NCBI RefSeq assembly: GCF_042651065.1
Contig: NZ_JBHSCH010000011.1
Location: forward strand, 15,835-79,834
Reading direction: 5' to 3'
DNA from: Pseudoroseomonas aestuarii
Lineage (GTDB): Bacteria > Pseudomonadota > Alphaproteobacteria > Acetobacterales > Acetobacteraceae
Length of the DNA: 64,000 nt
The notes beneath the pieces are model-generated. The model was given only the letters and a program-made list of their open reading frames with translations, made no database searches and was not told the origin of the DNA. Shown here in pieces: positions 46,380 through 55,299 of the stretch. Each line of letters opens with the position of its first letter. The stretch's first letter is position 1. Made by a program: the position numbers and the translations under genes.

Positions 46380-48155
46380 GGCGGCGCGGACGCCGGCGCG
46401 CAGCCAGTCGCGCAGCGCCGGCTCGGCCATGGGGCGGGCGATGAGGTAGCCCTGCGCCTCCTCGCAGCCATGCCCGGCCAGGAAGTCGAGCGCCGCCTGG
46501 TCCTCCACCCCCTCGGCCACGACGCGGTGGCCGAGGTCGTGCGCCAGCTGGATCATGGTGGCCACCAGCCGCTGGTCCCGCGCGCTGGCGGACAGGCCGC
46601 GGATGAAGGACTGGTCCAGCTTGACGATGTTGGCGGGCAGGGTCTGCAGATAGGAGAAGGTGCTGTAGCCGGTGCCGAAATCGTCGATGGCGATATCCAC
46701 CCCCACCGCCCGCAGCGCCCGCAGCTGGGCCAGCGCCGCGTCGCCGTTGCGCATCAGCGCGCTCTCGGTGAATTCCAGCTCCAGCGCCTGCGGCTCCAGC
46801 CCATGCTCCTCGAGCGCCTCCATCAGGTGCCGCGTGAAATCCGGCTCGGCCAGGTTCAACGCCGAGACGTTCACCGAGAGACGCAGGCCAAGCCCGTCCC
46901 GCCGCAGCGCGGCGAGTTGCGCGGCGGCGCGGCGGATGACCCAACGCGTCACCGGCTGCGTCAGCGCCGTCTGCTCGACCAGCGGGATGAACTCGCCGGG
47001 CGAGATGGCGCCCAGCTCCGGATGGCACCACCGCAGCAGCGCCTCGGCGCCCTGGCAGGCGCCGCCGGCGATCTCGATGCGTGGCTGAAACATCAGGCTG
47101 AGTGAGTCCGGCGCCGCCAGGGCGGGCACCAGATCGGCCAGCAGGCGCAGGCGGCGGCGGCTGCGCGCGTGGCTGTCGGCGCTGTAGAGGGAGGCGCCGC
47201 TGCCGGCGCTGCGGGCCTCATCGGCGGCGCTGGCCGCGGCGTGCAGCACATCGTCCGCGCTGCCCTGGCCGGGCTGGAACGTGGCGATGCCGAAGGTGGG
47301 CGTGGCCTTCACCGGCACCTCGCCGAAGGGCACGGGTGCCGCGAAGGCCTCCTCCAGCGCCGCCACCGCCTGCTGCCATCCCCCCGGGCGGGTGGCTTCC
47401 AGCAGCGCCAGGAAGGCGCAGCCGCCGATGTGGTACAGCCCGTTGCGGCCGCCCAGGGTGCGGACCAGCACCTCGGCGCCATGCCGCGCCACCGCCTCCA
47501 CATAGGCCGGCCCCAGCACCGTCACCGCCTGGCCGAACTGGCTGGAATGGGAGAGGTCCACCATCAGCGCCACCCCGTACGCCGCCGCCTCCACCACCGG
47601 GCGGGCGGCGAACTCGTCGAGGAACTGCAGCCGGTTGGGCAGGCCGCTCACCGGATCGATGCGGCCGAAGGCGTGCTCCAGCTCCACCTGCGCCATCACC
47701 ATGGCGGCGAGGTCGGTGAGAGACTGCATCTCGGCGGGGGAGATCTCACGCGGGACGGTGTCCAGCACGCACATGGCGCCGAGCCCCAGCCCCTCGCGCG
47801 TCAGCAGCGGTGCGCCGGCGTAGAAGCGGATGCCCGCCCGCACCAGCGGGCTGCCGGCGAAGCGTTCATCCTCCAGCATGTCCGGCACCACCAGCATCTG
47901 CCCGGAGGTGCTGACCACGGCGCAGGGCGCCTGGTGGCGCGGAAGCTCCTGACCCGCCGTGCCGATGGCGGATTTGAACCATTGCCGGTGGCTGTCGGTC
48001 AGCGAGACGGCGGCCACGGGCGCGCCCAGCATCTGGCTGGCCAGGCGCGTGATACGGTCGTAGCTCTCGCTGGGGGGCGTCTCCAGCAGGTTCAGGGCGC
48101 GCAGCGCATCCAACCTGCGGCGCTCTTCCGCGGGCGGGGGCGAGAAGAGGGACAT
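46374..48155 (-). CDS. GAF - degenerate GGDEF - EAL cyclic-di-GMP phosphodiesterase
   Basis: 593 residues. A GAF domain (about 20-165; SLTDSHRQWFKSAIGT, CAVVSTSGQMLVVPDM) is followed by a GGDEF-like domain (about 172-320) whose signature reads GGCAF, so no cyclase activity is expected. The EAL domain (about 340-585) keeps the catalytic set: AEALLRW, NVSALNL, ELEFTES, IDDFGTGYS, KLDQSFI, VAEGVED and QGYLIARP. An active phosphodiesterase gated by GAF and possibly by GTP at the GGDEF-like domain is likely. The start at 48155 (MSLFSPPP) precedes the conserved RLDALRALNLLETPPSE. Confidence 0.93.
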   Translation of the reverse strand: MSLFSPPPAEERRRLDALRALNLLETPPSESYDRITRLASQMLGAPVAAVSLTDSHRQWFKSAIGTAGQELPRHQAPCAVVSTSGQMLVVPDMLEDERFAGSPLVRAGIRFYAGAPLLTREGLGLGAMCVLDTVPREISPAEMQSLTDLAAMVMAQVELEHAFGRIDPVSGLPNRLQFLDEFAARPVVEAAAYGVALMVDLSHSSQFGQAVTVLGPAYVEAVARHGAEVLVRTLGGRNGLYHIGGCAFLALLEATRPGGWQQAVAALEEAFAAPVPFGEVPVKATPTFGIATFQPGQGSADDVLHAAASAADEARSAGSGASLYSADSHARSRRRLRLLADLVPALAAPDSLSLMFQPRIEIAGGACQGAEALLRWCHPELGAISPGEFIPLVEQTALTQPVTRWVIRRAAAQLAALRRDGLGLRLSVNVSALNLAEPDFTRHLMEALEEHGLEPQALELEFTESALMRNGDAALAQLRALRAVGVDIAIDDFGTGYSTFSYLQTLPANIVKLDQSFIRGLSASARDQRLVATMIQLAHDLGHRVVAEGVEDQAALDFLAGHGCEEAQGYLIARPMAEPALRDWLRAGVRAAA

Positions 48156-48291
48156 GAGGCATCCTCGGGCAGTCAGGAGAGCAGGCTGCAAAACGCGCCA
48201 TCCTGGCTGCCTGGAACCTGAGCGCGGCCGGGACCGGCCGCCCACCCGAGAATGGCGGAAAAGATGTTAATGGACTGTGATCCGCCCCTCC

Positions 48292-48322
48292 TCCGCCGCT
48301 TCACGGGTGCGGGAGCGGCGGA
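48292..48322 (-). terminator. GC-rich stem-loop after trpS
   Basis: TCCGCCGCT (48292-48300) pairs with AGCGGCGGA (48314-48322) across 13 bases, 14 bases beyond the trpS stop on the minus strand. No T-run follows. Confidence 0.4.
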
Positions 48323-48335
48323 AGGAGCGGCGGCT

Positions 48336-49337
48336 TCAGGCGCGCGGCAGGAAGCCCACCAGCGCCTCGGCCTTCTGCACGATCGGCTCGGCGATGGCGG
48401 CGGCCTTGTCGGCGCCCTGGCGCAGCGCGGCGTCCACCGCGCCCGGGTCGTCCAGCAGCCGCTGCATCTCCGCCTGGATCGGGCCGAGATGCGCCACCAG
48501 CGCGTCGGTCAGCACGCCCTTGAAGGTGCCAAAGCCCTGCCCCTCGTGCTGGCGCAGCACGGCGTCCGGCGTGGTGCCGGTGATGGCGGCGAGGATACCC
48601 ACCAGGTTGCGCGCCTCGGGCCGCGCCTCCAGCCCCGCCATCTCGGCCGGCAGCGGCTCGGGGTCGGTCTTGGCGCGGCGGATCTTGAGCGCGATGGTGT
48701 CCGCGTCATCCGTCAGGTTGATGCGCGACTGGTCGGAGGGGTCCGACTTGCTCATCTTCTTGGTGCCGTCCCGCAGGCTCATCACCCGCGCGGCGACGCC
48801 CTGGATGATCGGCTCGATATGCGGGAAGAATTCCACGCCGTAGTCGTGGTTGAACTTCTCGCCGATGTCGTTGGCCAGTTCCAGGTGCTGCTTCTGGTCC
48901 TCGCCCACCGGCACGCGGGTGGCGTGATAGGCGTGGATGTCGGCCGCCATCAGGTTGGGATAGACATAGAGGCCGGCGCCGGCGTTCTCGCGGTCCTTGC
49001 CGGCCTTGTCCTTGAACTGCGTCATGCGGTTCAGCCAGCCGATGCGCGCCACGCAGTTGAACAGCCAGGCGAGGCGCGTATGGGCGTGCACATGGCTCTG
49101 CACGAACAGGGTGCATTTGTCCGGCGTCACGCCGCAGGCGATCAGGGCGGCGGCCATCTCGCGCGTCTGCCGCGCCAGGGTCTTCGGGTCGAAGGGCTGG
49201 GTGATCGCGTGCAGGTCCACCACGCAGTAGATGCACTCATGATCATCCATCATGGGCACCCAGTTGCGGATGGCACCCAGATAGTTGCCGAGGGTGGGGA
49301 TGCCGGAGGGCTGGATCCCGGAGAACACGCGCTGCAT
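48336..49337 (-). CDS. trpS: Tryptophan-tRNA ligase
   Basis: 333 residues, normal length. HIGH-like region FSGIQPSGIPTLGNYLGAIR, YVVDLHAIT-type strand CVVDLHAITQPFD, and KMSKSDPSDQSRI as the KMSKS loop. The ATG at 49337 is directly before the conserved start (MQRVFSG). The upstream 210-base divergent gap to panC holds a five-unit 13-bp tandem repeat. Confidence 0.97.
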   Translation of the reverse strand: MQRVFSGIQPSGIPTLGNYLGAIRNWVPMMDDHECIYCVVDLHAITQPFDPKTLARQTREMAAALIACGVTPDKCTLFVQSHVHAHTRLAWLFNCVARIGWLNRMTQFKDKAGKDRENAGAGLYVYPNLMAADIHAYHATRVPVGEDQKQHLELANDIGEKFNHDYGVEFFPHIEPIIQGVAARVMSLRDGTKKMSKSDPSDQSRINLTDDADTIALKIRRAKTDPEPLPAEMAGLEARPEARNLVGILAAITGTTPDAVLRQHEGQGFGTFKGVLTDALVAHLGPIQAEMQRLLDDPGAVDAALRQGADKAAAIAEPIVQKAEALVGFLPRA

Positions 49338-49393
49338 CGTCGAACCTTTCGCGCCTGGGCAGGCGGGGGTGATCCCGCGCGGCGGCCCCTGCG

Positions 49394-49458
49394 TCAAGCC
49401 GCCCCATCAAGACACCGCATCAGGCCCCCGCGTCAGGCCCCCGTGTCAGGCGGCCGCC
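49394..49458. repeat. Five-unit 13-bp tandem repeat in the trpS-panC gap
   Basis: Units begin TCAAG/TCAGG at 49394, 49407, 49420, 49433 and 49446, exactly 13 bases apart. The middle units read TCAGGCCCCCGCG and TCAGGCCCCCGTG; the outer ones diverge. The tract lies 57 bases from the trpS start and 90 from the panC start, in the leader or promoter zone of both. Confidence 0.85.
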
Positions 49459-49548
49459 GCGCGGCGCCGGTTGCGCCGGGCGGGCGAAGGCGGCAGGAGA
49501 GGCCGCCGGCCAGGAACGGCCGGCCATCGCCGGGAGGATCGGAATCAC

Positions 49549-50397
49549 ATGCGGATCGAGCGGGAACTGGAGGGGCTGCGGGCGGCCACGGGCGCGTGGC
49601 GGGCGGCGGGGCGGCGCATCGCGCTGGTGCCCACCATGGGGGCGCTGCACGCCGGGCACCTGGCGCTGGTGGCCGAGGCGCGGCGGCGGGCCGAGATCGT
49701 CATCACCTCCATCTTCGTCAACCCGCTGCAATTTCTGCCGCATGAGGACCTGGCCCGCTACCCGCGCGACGAGGCGGGCGACCTGGAGAAGCTGCGCGCC
49801 GCCGGCTGCGACCTGGCCTGGATGCCCACGCCGGCGGTGATGTACCCGCCCGGCGCCGCCACCGTGGTGGAGCCCGCCGGCCCGGCCGAGGGCTGGGAGG
49901 GCGATGAGCGCCCCGGCCATTTCCGCGGCGTGGCCACCGTCTGCACCAAGCTGTTCATGATGACCGGCGCCGACGTGGCGGTGTTCGGCGAGAAGGACTG
50001 GCAGCAGCTCCAGGTCATCCGCCGCGTGGTGGCGGATCTGCACCTGCCGCTGGAGATCGTCGGCCTGCCCACGGTGCGCGACGCCGACGGGCTGGCGCTC
50101 TCCTCCCGCAACCAGCGCCTCTCGCCGGAGCAGCGGGCGCGCGCCGCCGCCCTGCCCCGCCGCCTCCGCGCCGTGGCCGAGGCGCTGGCGGAGGGCCGCC
50201 CGGCCGCCCCCACCCTGGCCGAGGCGCGCGAAGGGCTGGCGGCGGACGGGTTCGGCGTCGACTACCTCGCCCTGGTCGTGCCGCACACGCTGAAGCCCTG
50301 GGCCGAGGGGCAGCGCGGCGAGGCCCGCCTGCTCGCCACCGCCCGGCTGGGCGAGGTGCGGCTGCTGGACAACCTGCCCGTCCTCCTGCGGGGCTGA
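49549..50397 (+). CDS. panC: Pantothenate synthetase
   Basis: 282 residues. VPTMGALHAGHLALVAEARR is the HxGH nucleotide-binding motif, TSIFVNPLQF and GEKDWQQLQVIRR line the pantoate site, and LSSRNQRLSPEQR is the KMSKS-equivalent. It condenses pantoate and beta-alanine with ATP. The ATG follows GGGAGGA. panB and panD are not in the window. Confidence 0.97.
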   Translation: MRIERELEGLRAATGAWRAAGRRIALVPTMGALHAGHLALVAEARRRAEIVITSIFVNPLQFLPHEDLARYPRDEAGDLEKLRAAGCDLAWMPTPAVMYPPGAATVVEPAGPAEGWEGDERPGHFRGVATVCTKLFMMTGADVAVFGEKDWQQLQVIRRVVADLHLPLEIVGLPTVRDADGLALSSRNQRLSPEQRARAAALPRRLRAVAEALAEGRPAAPTLAEAREGLAADGFGVDYLALVVPHTLKPWAEGQRGEARLLATARLGEVRLLDNLPVLLRG

Positions 50398-50492
50398 CAG
50401 CCCGCCCGTCCTGCCGCCGTGGGTCTGCAGCCGCCGGGGCCGCTGCGTCCCGCGGCGCGCATGACACTTTTCCGGTGCCGCTGCGTTGCGGG

Positions 50493-52727
50493 ATGGCGAT
50501 GAGCACTCCGAACCCCGCCAGCGGCACCGTCCTGCCCCCTCCTCCGCACGCCGAGCAGCCCCTGCTGCGGCCCGGCGACACCGTGTGGCGCGTGGAGCAC
50601 GCGCCGCGCGCCGCCGTGCTGGTCGATGCCGCCGCCTATTACGGCGCCCTGCGCGAGGCCATGAAGCAGGCGCGCGAGACCATCCTGATCGCCGGCTGGG
50701 ACATCGACAGCCGCACCCCTCTCGTCGGTCCTTCCGGCGAGGCGACGGACGGGCTGCCCGCCACCCTCGGCCCCTTCCTGGCCGAGCTGGTGCGCCGCCG
50801 GCCGCGCCTGCGGGTGAAGCTGCTGCTGTGGGACTACTCGGTGCTCTACGCGCTGGAGCGCGAGCTGCTGCCCGAGCTGGCGCTGCAATGGAACACCCCC
50901 GCACAGATCGAGCTGTGCCTGGATGGCGACGTGGCGTTCGGCGCCTCCCACCACCAGAAGATCGCCGTGATCGACGACACCCTGGCCTTCTCGGGCGGGC
51001 TGGACCTGACCATCCGCCGCTGGGACACCCCGGCGCACAACCCGGTCAACCCGCACCGGGTGGACCCCCGCGACGAGACCTACGCCCCCTTCCACGACGT
51101 GCAGATGATGGTGGATGGCGAGGCGGCCGGCGCGCTGGCCGATCTGTTCCGCGCCCGCTGGGCGCGTGGCGCCTGCGAGGATCTGCGCCCGCGCGAGCCC
51201 GTCCCCCGCCGCCCCGCCCCCTGGCCCGCCGAGGTGACGCCGGACCTGACCGAGGTGAAGGTCGGCATCGCCCGCACCCAGGGCAGCTACGAGGGCGAGC
51301 CCGAGCTGCGCGAGGTGGAACGCCTGTTCGAGGCGATGATCGACCGCGCCGAGCGCAGCCTCTACATCGAGAACCAGTTCCTCACCGCGCTCGGCCTGGC
51401 GCGCCGGCTGGCGGACCGGCTGCGCGCACGGCCGCAGCTGCAGGTGGTCATCCTCGGCCCCAAGACGCATCACACCTGGCTCGAGCACCGCACCATGCTG
51501 GCCGGGCGCATCCGCTTCATGACCCTGCTGCGCGAGGCGGGGGTGGCGGACCGGGTGCGGCTGGTCTTCCCGCATGTCGGCACCCGGCGCACGCCGCAGG
51601 CCGACGTGATGGTCCATGCCAAGGTCATGATCGTGGATGACAGGGTGCTGCGCATCGGCTCCGCCAATCTCTGCAACCGCTCGATGGGCGCCGACACCGA
51701 GTGCGACCTCGTGGTCGAGGCCGAGACGGCGGCGCAGCGCGCCATGGTGGCCGGCGTGCGGAACCGGCTGCTGGCCGAGCACCTCGCCGCCACCCCGGAG
51801 CAGGTGGAAGCCCTGGTGCGGGAAGCCGGGCTATTCGGCGCGCTGGACCGCCTCGGCGGACGCGCCCACCAGCTGCTGCCGATCGAGGATGGCGAGCTGG
51901 AGGAGGGCGAGGCCCTGCCGCAGATCGAGGCGGTGGCCGACCCGGAGCGCCCGCTCGGCTCCGCCATGCTGCTGGCCGATTTCACCAGCGCCGACGGCAC
52001 GCCGCACGGCCTGCCGCTCTGGGCGCGCGTGGCGCTGGTCGTGGTGCCGGTTCTGCTGCTGGGGGTGGTGTGGCGCTACACCCCGCTCTCGGCCTATCTG
52101 AACCCCGAGACCTTCAGCGCCTCCATGCAGAACGCCAACGGCGCCTGGGGGCCGGTCATCGCGCTCGGGCTGTTCATGGCGCTGGGGCTCATCGCCTTCC
52201 CCGTCAACGTGCTGATCGTCGCCACGGCGGCCGCCTTCGGGCTGTGGCCGGGGCTGGCCTATGCGGCGGTGGGGGCCATGGTCAGCGCCGTGCTCACCTA
52301 CCTGCTCGGCCGCAAGGTGGGGCCGAAGCTGCTGCGCAAGCTGCTCGGCCCGCGCATCAACCGCGTCAGCCGCAGCATCGCCCGCAACGGCATCATGGCC
52401 GTCACCATGGTGCGGCTGATGCCGGTGGCGCCCTTCACCCTGGTCAACCTGGTGGCCGGTGCCATCCGCATCCCGCTGCTCGACTACACGGTGGGCACGG
52501 CGCTGGGCCTGGCGCCCGGGCTGATCCTGATGACGGCGCTGGGGGACCGGCTGCTGCGCATCATGACCGACCCCTCCCTGACCGACATCCTGGGCTTCGC
52601 CGCCGTGCTGGTGGCCTGGGGCGGCATGTCCTACGGGCTGCAGAGCCTGGTCTCGTGGTACCGCCGGCGCAGCGCGCGCAGCCAGGCGGGCGCCGAGGGC
52701 GCCGAGGCGGAGGCCGGCGCCGCATGA
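50493..52727 (+). CDS. Phospholipase D-like protein fused to a VTT (DedA/TVP38-type) membrane domain
   Basis: 744 residues. Two PLD HKD motifs are intact: HHQKIAVIDDTLAFSGGLD near residue 155 and HAKVMIVDDRVLRIGSANL near 375. The C-terminal 230 residues are a VTT domain with five or six helices (LGLFMALGLIAFPVNVLIVA, AAFGLWPGLAYAAVGA, RLMPVAPFTLVNLVAGAI). PLD proteins of this kind transfer phosphatidyl groups, as in cardiolipin synthases; VTT proteins are linked to phospholipid scrambling. The fusion suggests lipid synthesis and movement in one polypeptide. Start: ATG 50493 or 50499. The stop overlaps the next gene (ATGA). Confidence 0.9.
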   Translation: MAMSTPNPASGTVLPPPPHAEQPLLRPGDTVWRVEHAPRAAVLVDAAAYYGALREAMKQARETILIAGWDIDSRTPLVGPSGEATDGLPATLGPFLAELVRRRPRLRVKLLLWDYSVLYALERELLPELALQWNTPAQIELCLDGDVAFGASHHQKIAVIDDTLAFSGGLDLTIRRWDTPAHNPVNPHRVDPRDETYAPFHDVQMMVDGEAAGALADLFRARWARGACEDLRPREPVPRRPAPWPAEVTPDLTEVKVGIARTQGSYEGEPELREVERLFEAMIDRAERSLYIENQFLTALGLARRLADRLRARPQLQVVILGPKTHHTWLEHRTMLAGRIRFMTLLREAGVADRVRLVFPHVGTRRTPQADVMVHAKVMIVDDRVLRIGSANLCNRSMGADTECDLVVEAETAAQRAMVAGVRNRLLAEHLAATPEQVEALVREAGLFGALDRLGGRAHQLLPIEDGELEEGEALPQIEAVADPERPLGSAMLLADFTSADGTPHGLPLWARVALVVVPVLLLGVVWRYTPLSAYLNPETFSASMQNANGAWGPVIALGLFMALGLIAFPVNVLIVATAAAFGLWPGLAYAAVGAMVSAVLTYLLGRKVGPKLLRKLLGPRINRVSRSIARNGIMAVTMVRLMPVAPFTLVNLVAGAIRIPLLDYTVGTALGLAPGLILMTALGDRLLRIMTDPSLTDILGFAAVLVAWGGMSYGLQSLVSWYRRRSARSQAGAEGAEAEAGAA

Positions 52728-53482
52728 AGCTGCGTGTGATGACCTGGAACATCCACTCCGCCATCGGGCCGGACGGGCGCTACGACCTGGAGCGGGTGCT
52801 GGAGCTGATCCGCCGGCACGACCCCGACATCCTGGCGGTGCAGGAGATCGAGAGCCGCAACCGCGGCGACCGCCCCTCCCCCTTCGCCGCGCTGCGCGGG
52901 CACTTCGCCGCCCATGCCACGGCCGAGACCCTGCGCGCCGGCGACGGCGCCTATGGCCACATGCTGCTCAGCCGCTGGCCGATGGAGGAGGAGGCGCTGC
53001 ACGACCTTTCCTACCCCGGGCGGGAGCCGCGCACGGCCATCTCGGCGCGGGTGCGCACGCCGGGCGGCTACCTGGGCGTCATCGCCAGCCATCTCGGCCT
53101 GCGCTGGCGCGAGCGGCGGCACCAGGCCGCGCGGCTGGCGGCGCTGGCGCGGCGGCTGCACGGCCCGCTGGTGGTGATGGGCGACTTCAACGACTGGTCC
53201 TGGCGCGGCCCGGTCTGGCGCGCCCTGGCGCCGGTGCTGCCGGCGGTGACGCGGCACCGCACCTTCCCCGCGCACCGCCCCCTGCTGCGGCTGGACGAGA
53301 TCTTCTGCCGCCCCGCCCCCCTGCTCGGCCCGAGCTGGCGCGACCCGCTGGGCCGCGAGGCCTCCGACCACCTGCCGGTGGTGGCCGAGCTGAACCCCGC
53401 CGCCCTGCATCCCTCCCGGGCGGCGGAGCCGGGGCGGAAGGCTCCCGGCCCCGCGCAGCCCGCCTTCAGCCTCTCCCCCTGA
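52724..53482 (+). CDS. Endonuclease/exonuclease/phosphatase family protein (YbhP-like)
   Basis: 252 residues. EEP-fold motifs: VMTWNIHSAIGPDGRYDLER, LAVQEIESRNRG, SHLGLRWRERRHQ, GDFNDWSWRG and ASDHLPVVAEL, supplying the catalytic Asn, Glu, Asp and His. No signal peptide. E. coli ybhP, a relative, is encoded next to the cardiolipin synthase clsB, and this gene overlaps the PLD-VTT gene by four bases, so a role in lipid metabolism rather than DNA repair is likely. The C-terminal 30 residues are Pro/Ala-rich and poorly conserved in type. Confidence 0.88.
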   Translation: MKLRVMTWNIHSAIGPDGRYDLERVLELIRRHDPDILAVQEIESRNRGDRPSPFAALRGHFAAHATAETLRAGDGAYGHMLLSRWPMEEEALHDLSYPGREPRTAISARVRTPGGYLGVIASHLGLRWRERRHQAARLAALARRLHGPLVVMGDFNDWSWRGPVWRALAPVLPAVTRHRTFPAHRPLLRLDEIFCRPAPLLGPSWRDPLGREASDHLPVVAELNPAALHPSRAAEPGRKAPGPAQPAFSLSP

Positions 53483-53526
53483 GGCAAGTGGCTGAGGCGA
53501 CTGGCTGGTGCGGCTGGCCGCTCCGG

Positions 53527-53754
53527 TCAGCTCCGGCGGCGCCGCTCCCCATCCTCCCAGAAGGGCCGCGCGGCTTCGCGTTGCGCCTCGGGCGCGCTCA
53601 GCCCGATGTCGCGCAGCCGCTCGGGCGGCAGCGCACGCAGGGCGGCACGGGTGGTGGCGCGGCGGTGCCACAGCGCCAGCAACACGCGCAGACGCGGCAC
53701 CGGCGCATTGCTCAGCACATTGATCCGATTGAGCCGGAATATCGCTCCGACCAT
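53527..53754 (-). CDS. DUF1127 small protein
   Basis: 75 residues. The DUF1127 core LALWHRRATTRAALRALPPERLRDIGLS is visible, preceded by an N-terminal region with hydrophobic and basic residues and followed by an Arg-rich tail. Short DUF1127 proteins in alphaproteobacteria affect RNA turnover and phosphate or virulence traits. The ATG at 53754 faces the MocR gene 90 bases away. The frame extends far upstream without a stop, but only this part has coding character. Confidence 0.8.
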   Translation of the reverse strand: MVGAIFRLNRINVLSNAPVPRLRVLLALWHRRATTRAALRALPPERLRDIGLSAPEAQREAARPFWEDGERRRRS

Positions 53755-53780
53755 GACAGAATTTCCCCTGATTGATCCGA
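53719..53780. promoter_or_regulatory. Direct repeat ATTGATCCGA at the DUF1127/MocR junction
   Basis: ATTGATCCGA occurs at 53719-53728 (inside the DUF1127 5' coding end) and again at 53771-53780 (in the gap), 52 bases apart, about five helical turns. MocR regulators commonly bind direct repeats near their own promoter. A TACAAT hexamer at 53833-53838 ends six bases before the MocR ATG. Confidence 0.45.
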
Positions 53781-53844
53781 GCCAATCTTTGCCACCGGCA
53801 TATTGCTGCTTCAATAACGGAATTGCCCTCGGTACAATCGGGCC

Positions 53845-55221
53845 ATGACCCAGGACCGTGCCCCCGATTATCGCGCGCTCGCGGACCGGCTTGCCCACAG
53901 CCTCGCCGAGGATCTGGCACAGGGCCGCCTGCGCCCGGGCGACCGGCTGCCCACCAGCCGGGACTTCGCGCACCGGCAGGGCATCGCCCCCTCCACCGCC
54001 AGCCGCGTCTATGCCGAGCTGGTGCGGCGCGGCGTGGCGGTGGGCGAGGTGGGCCGCGGCACCTTCCTGCGCACCACCCCCACCCTGCCCGCCACCCCGG
54101 CTCACGATTCCGAGCCGGCGGGGGTGGTGGACATGGAGGTGAACTTCTCCGTGCTGCCCGAGCAGGGCGCCATGCTGGCCGCCGGCATGGCGCCGCTGGT
54201 GGCGCCCGAGATGCTGCAGCGCCTGCTCTCCCGCCCCACCCTGCGCGGCGAGGCCGCCACGCGGGAAGCGGTGGCGCGGCTGATGGGCCGCGGCGGCTGG
54301 GCGCCCCAGCCGGAGAACCTGCTCTTCGCCGGGCGCGGGCAGCAGGCCCTGGCCGCCTGCTTCACCGCGCTGATCGAGCCCGGCGAGCGGCTGGGCTTCG
54401 AGGCCATGACCTACCCGCTGGCCAAGGCGCTGGCCCTGCGGCTGGGGCTGCAGCCGGTCTCGCTGGCGATGGATGCCGAGGGGCTGCGCCCCGACGCCGT
54501 GGCCGCCGCGCACCGTGCCCATCCGCTGCGGCTGCTCTACGTGCAGCCGGACATGCACAACCCGCTGGGCATCACCATGCCCGCCGCGCGGCGGCGGGAG
54601 CTGGCGGCGCTGTGCCGCGAGCTCGGCATCCTGGTGGTGGAGGACGCGGTCTACACCTTCCTGGCGGAAGACACGGCGGAGCCGCTCGCCGCCCATGCGC
54701 CGGAGCGGGTGGTGGTGGTGGACAGCCTCTCCAAGCGGGTGGCGCCGGGCCTGACGCTGGGCTTCCTGGCCACGCCCCCGGCGCTGCGCCACCGGCTGGG
54801 GGCGGCGCTGCGGCTGGGCGCCTGGGCGGCGCAAGGCCTGGCCATGGCCGCCGCGACGCGCTGGCTGGAGGATGGCAGCGTGGCCGAGCTGGTGCGCCGC
54901 AAGCGGCTGGACGCGGGGCACCGCAACGCGATGGCGCGGGCCATCCTGGGCGAGGCCGGCCTGACCCTGCGCTGCGACCCGCGCGCCTACCACCTGTGGC
55001 TGCTGCTGCCCGGCTCCTGGCGGGCGGAAACCTTCGTCGCGGCGGCGGCCCGGCAGCGCATCGCCGTCTCGCCCGCGGCCGAGTTCGCCGCCGGGCCGGG
55101 GCATGCGCCGGATGCGGTGCGGCTGGCCCTCGCCGCACCGGAGGAGGCGGCGCTGCGCCCGGCGCTGGAGACTCTGCGCGACCTGGCGCTGGCCGGCCCG
55201 GAAGCCTCGACGATCGGCTAG
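53845..55221 (+). CDS. MocR-family regulator (GntR HTH plus aminotransferase domain)
   Basis: 458 residues. N-terminal GntR winged helix (DLAQGRLRPGDRLPTSRDFA, GIAPSTASRVYAELVRRG), linker to about residue 95, then a fold type I aminotransferase domain with the Asn in YVQPDMHNPLGITM, the Asp and Tyr in VVEDAVYTFLAED and the PLP lysine in SLSKRVAPGL. The family senses PLP and an amino compound and regulates a divergent or nearby gene; here the divergent neighbour is the DUF1127 gene. No pyridoxal or GABA genes are near. Confidence 0.93.
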   Translation: MTQDRAPDYRALADRLAHSLAEDLAQGRLRPGDRLPTSRDFAHRQGIAPSTASRVYAELVRRGVAVGEVGRGTFLRTTPTLPATPAHDSEPAGVVDMEVNFSVLPEQGAMLAAGMAPLVAPEMLQRLLSRPTLRGEAATREAVARLMGRGGWAPQPENLLFAGRGQQALAACFTALIEPGERLGFEAMTYPLAKALALRLGLQPVSLAMDAEGLRPDAVAAAHRAHPLRLLYVQPDMHNPLGITMPAARRRELAALCRELGILVVEDAVYTFLAEDTAEPLAAHAPERVVVVDSLSKRVAPGLTLGFLATPPALRHRLGAALRLGAWAAQGLAMAAATRWLEDGSVAELVRRKRLDAGHRNAMARAILGEAGLTLRCDPRAYHLWLLLPGSWRAETFVAAAARQRIAVSPAAEFAAGPGHAPDAVRLALAAPEEAALRPALETLRDLALAGPEASTIG

Positions 55222-55299
55222 AACGAAAGCCGCTGCTGAGCCGCGGCGGCGGAACATGGCTCAGGTTGGGCCGACCCGCCGCCGGGGCGCGGCGCGCTC

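Noticed and set aside
49394..49458. CRISPR-like array
   Set aside because: The units are 13 bases without spacers and there are no cas genes; it is a simple tandem repeat.
53755..55257. Upstream extension of the DUF1127 frame
   Set aside because: The extension is antisense to the MocR gene, and the DUF1127 domain is complete from the ATG at 53754.
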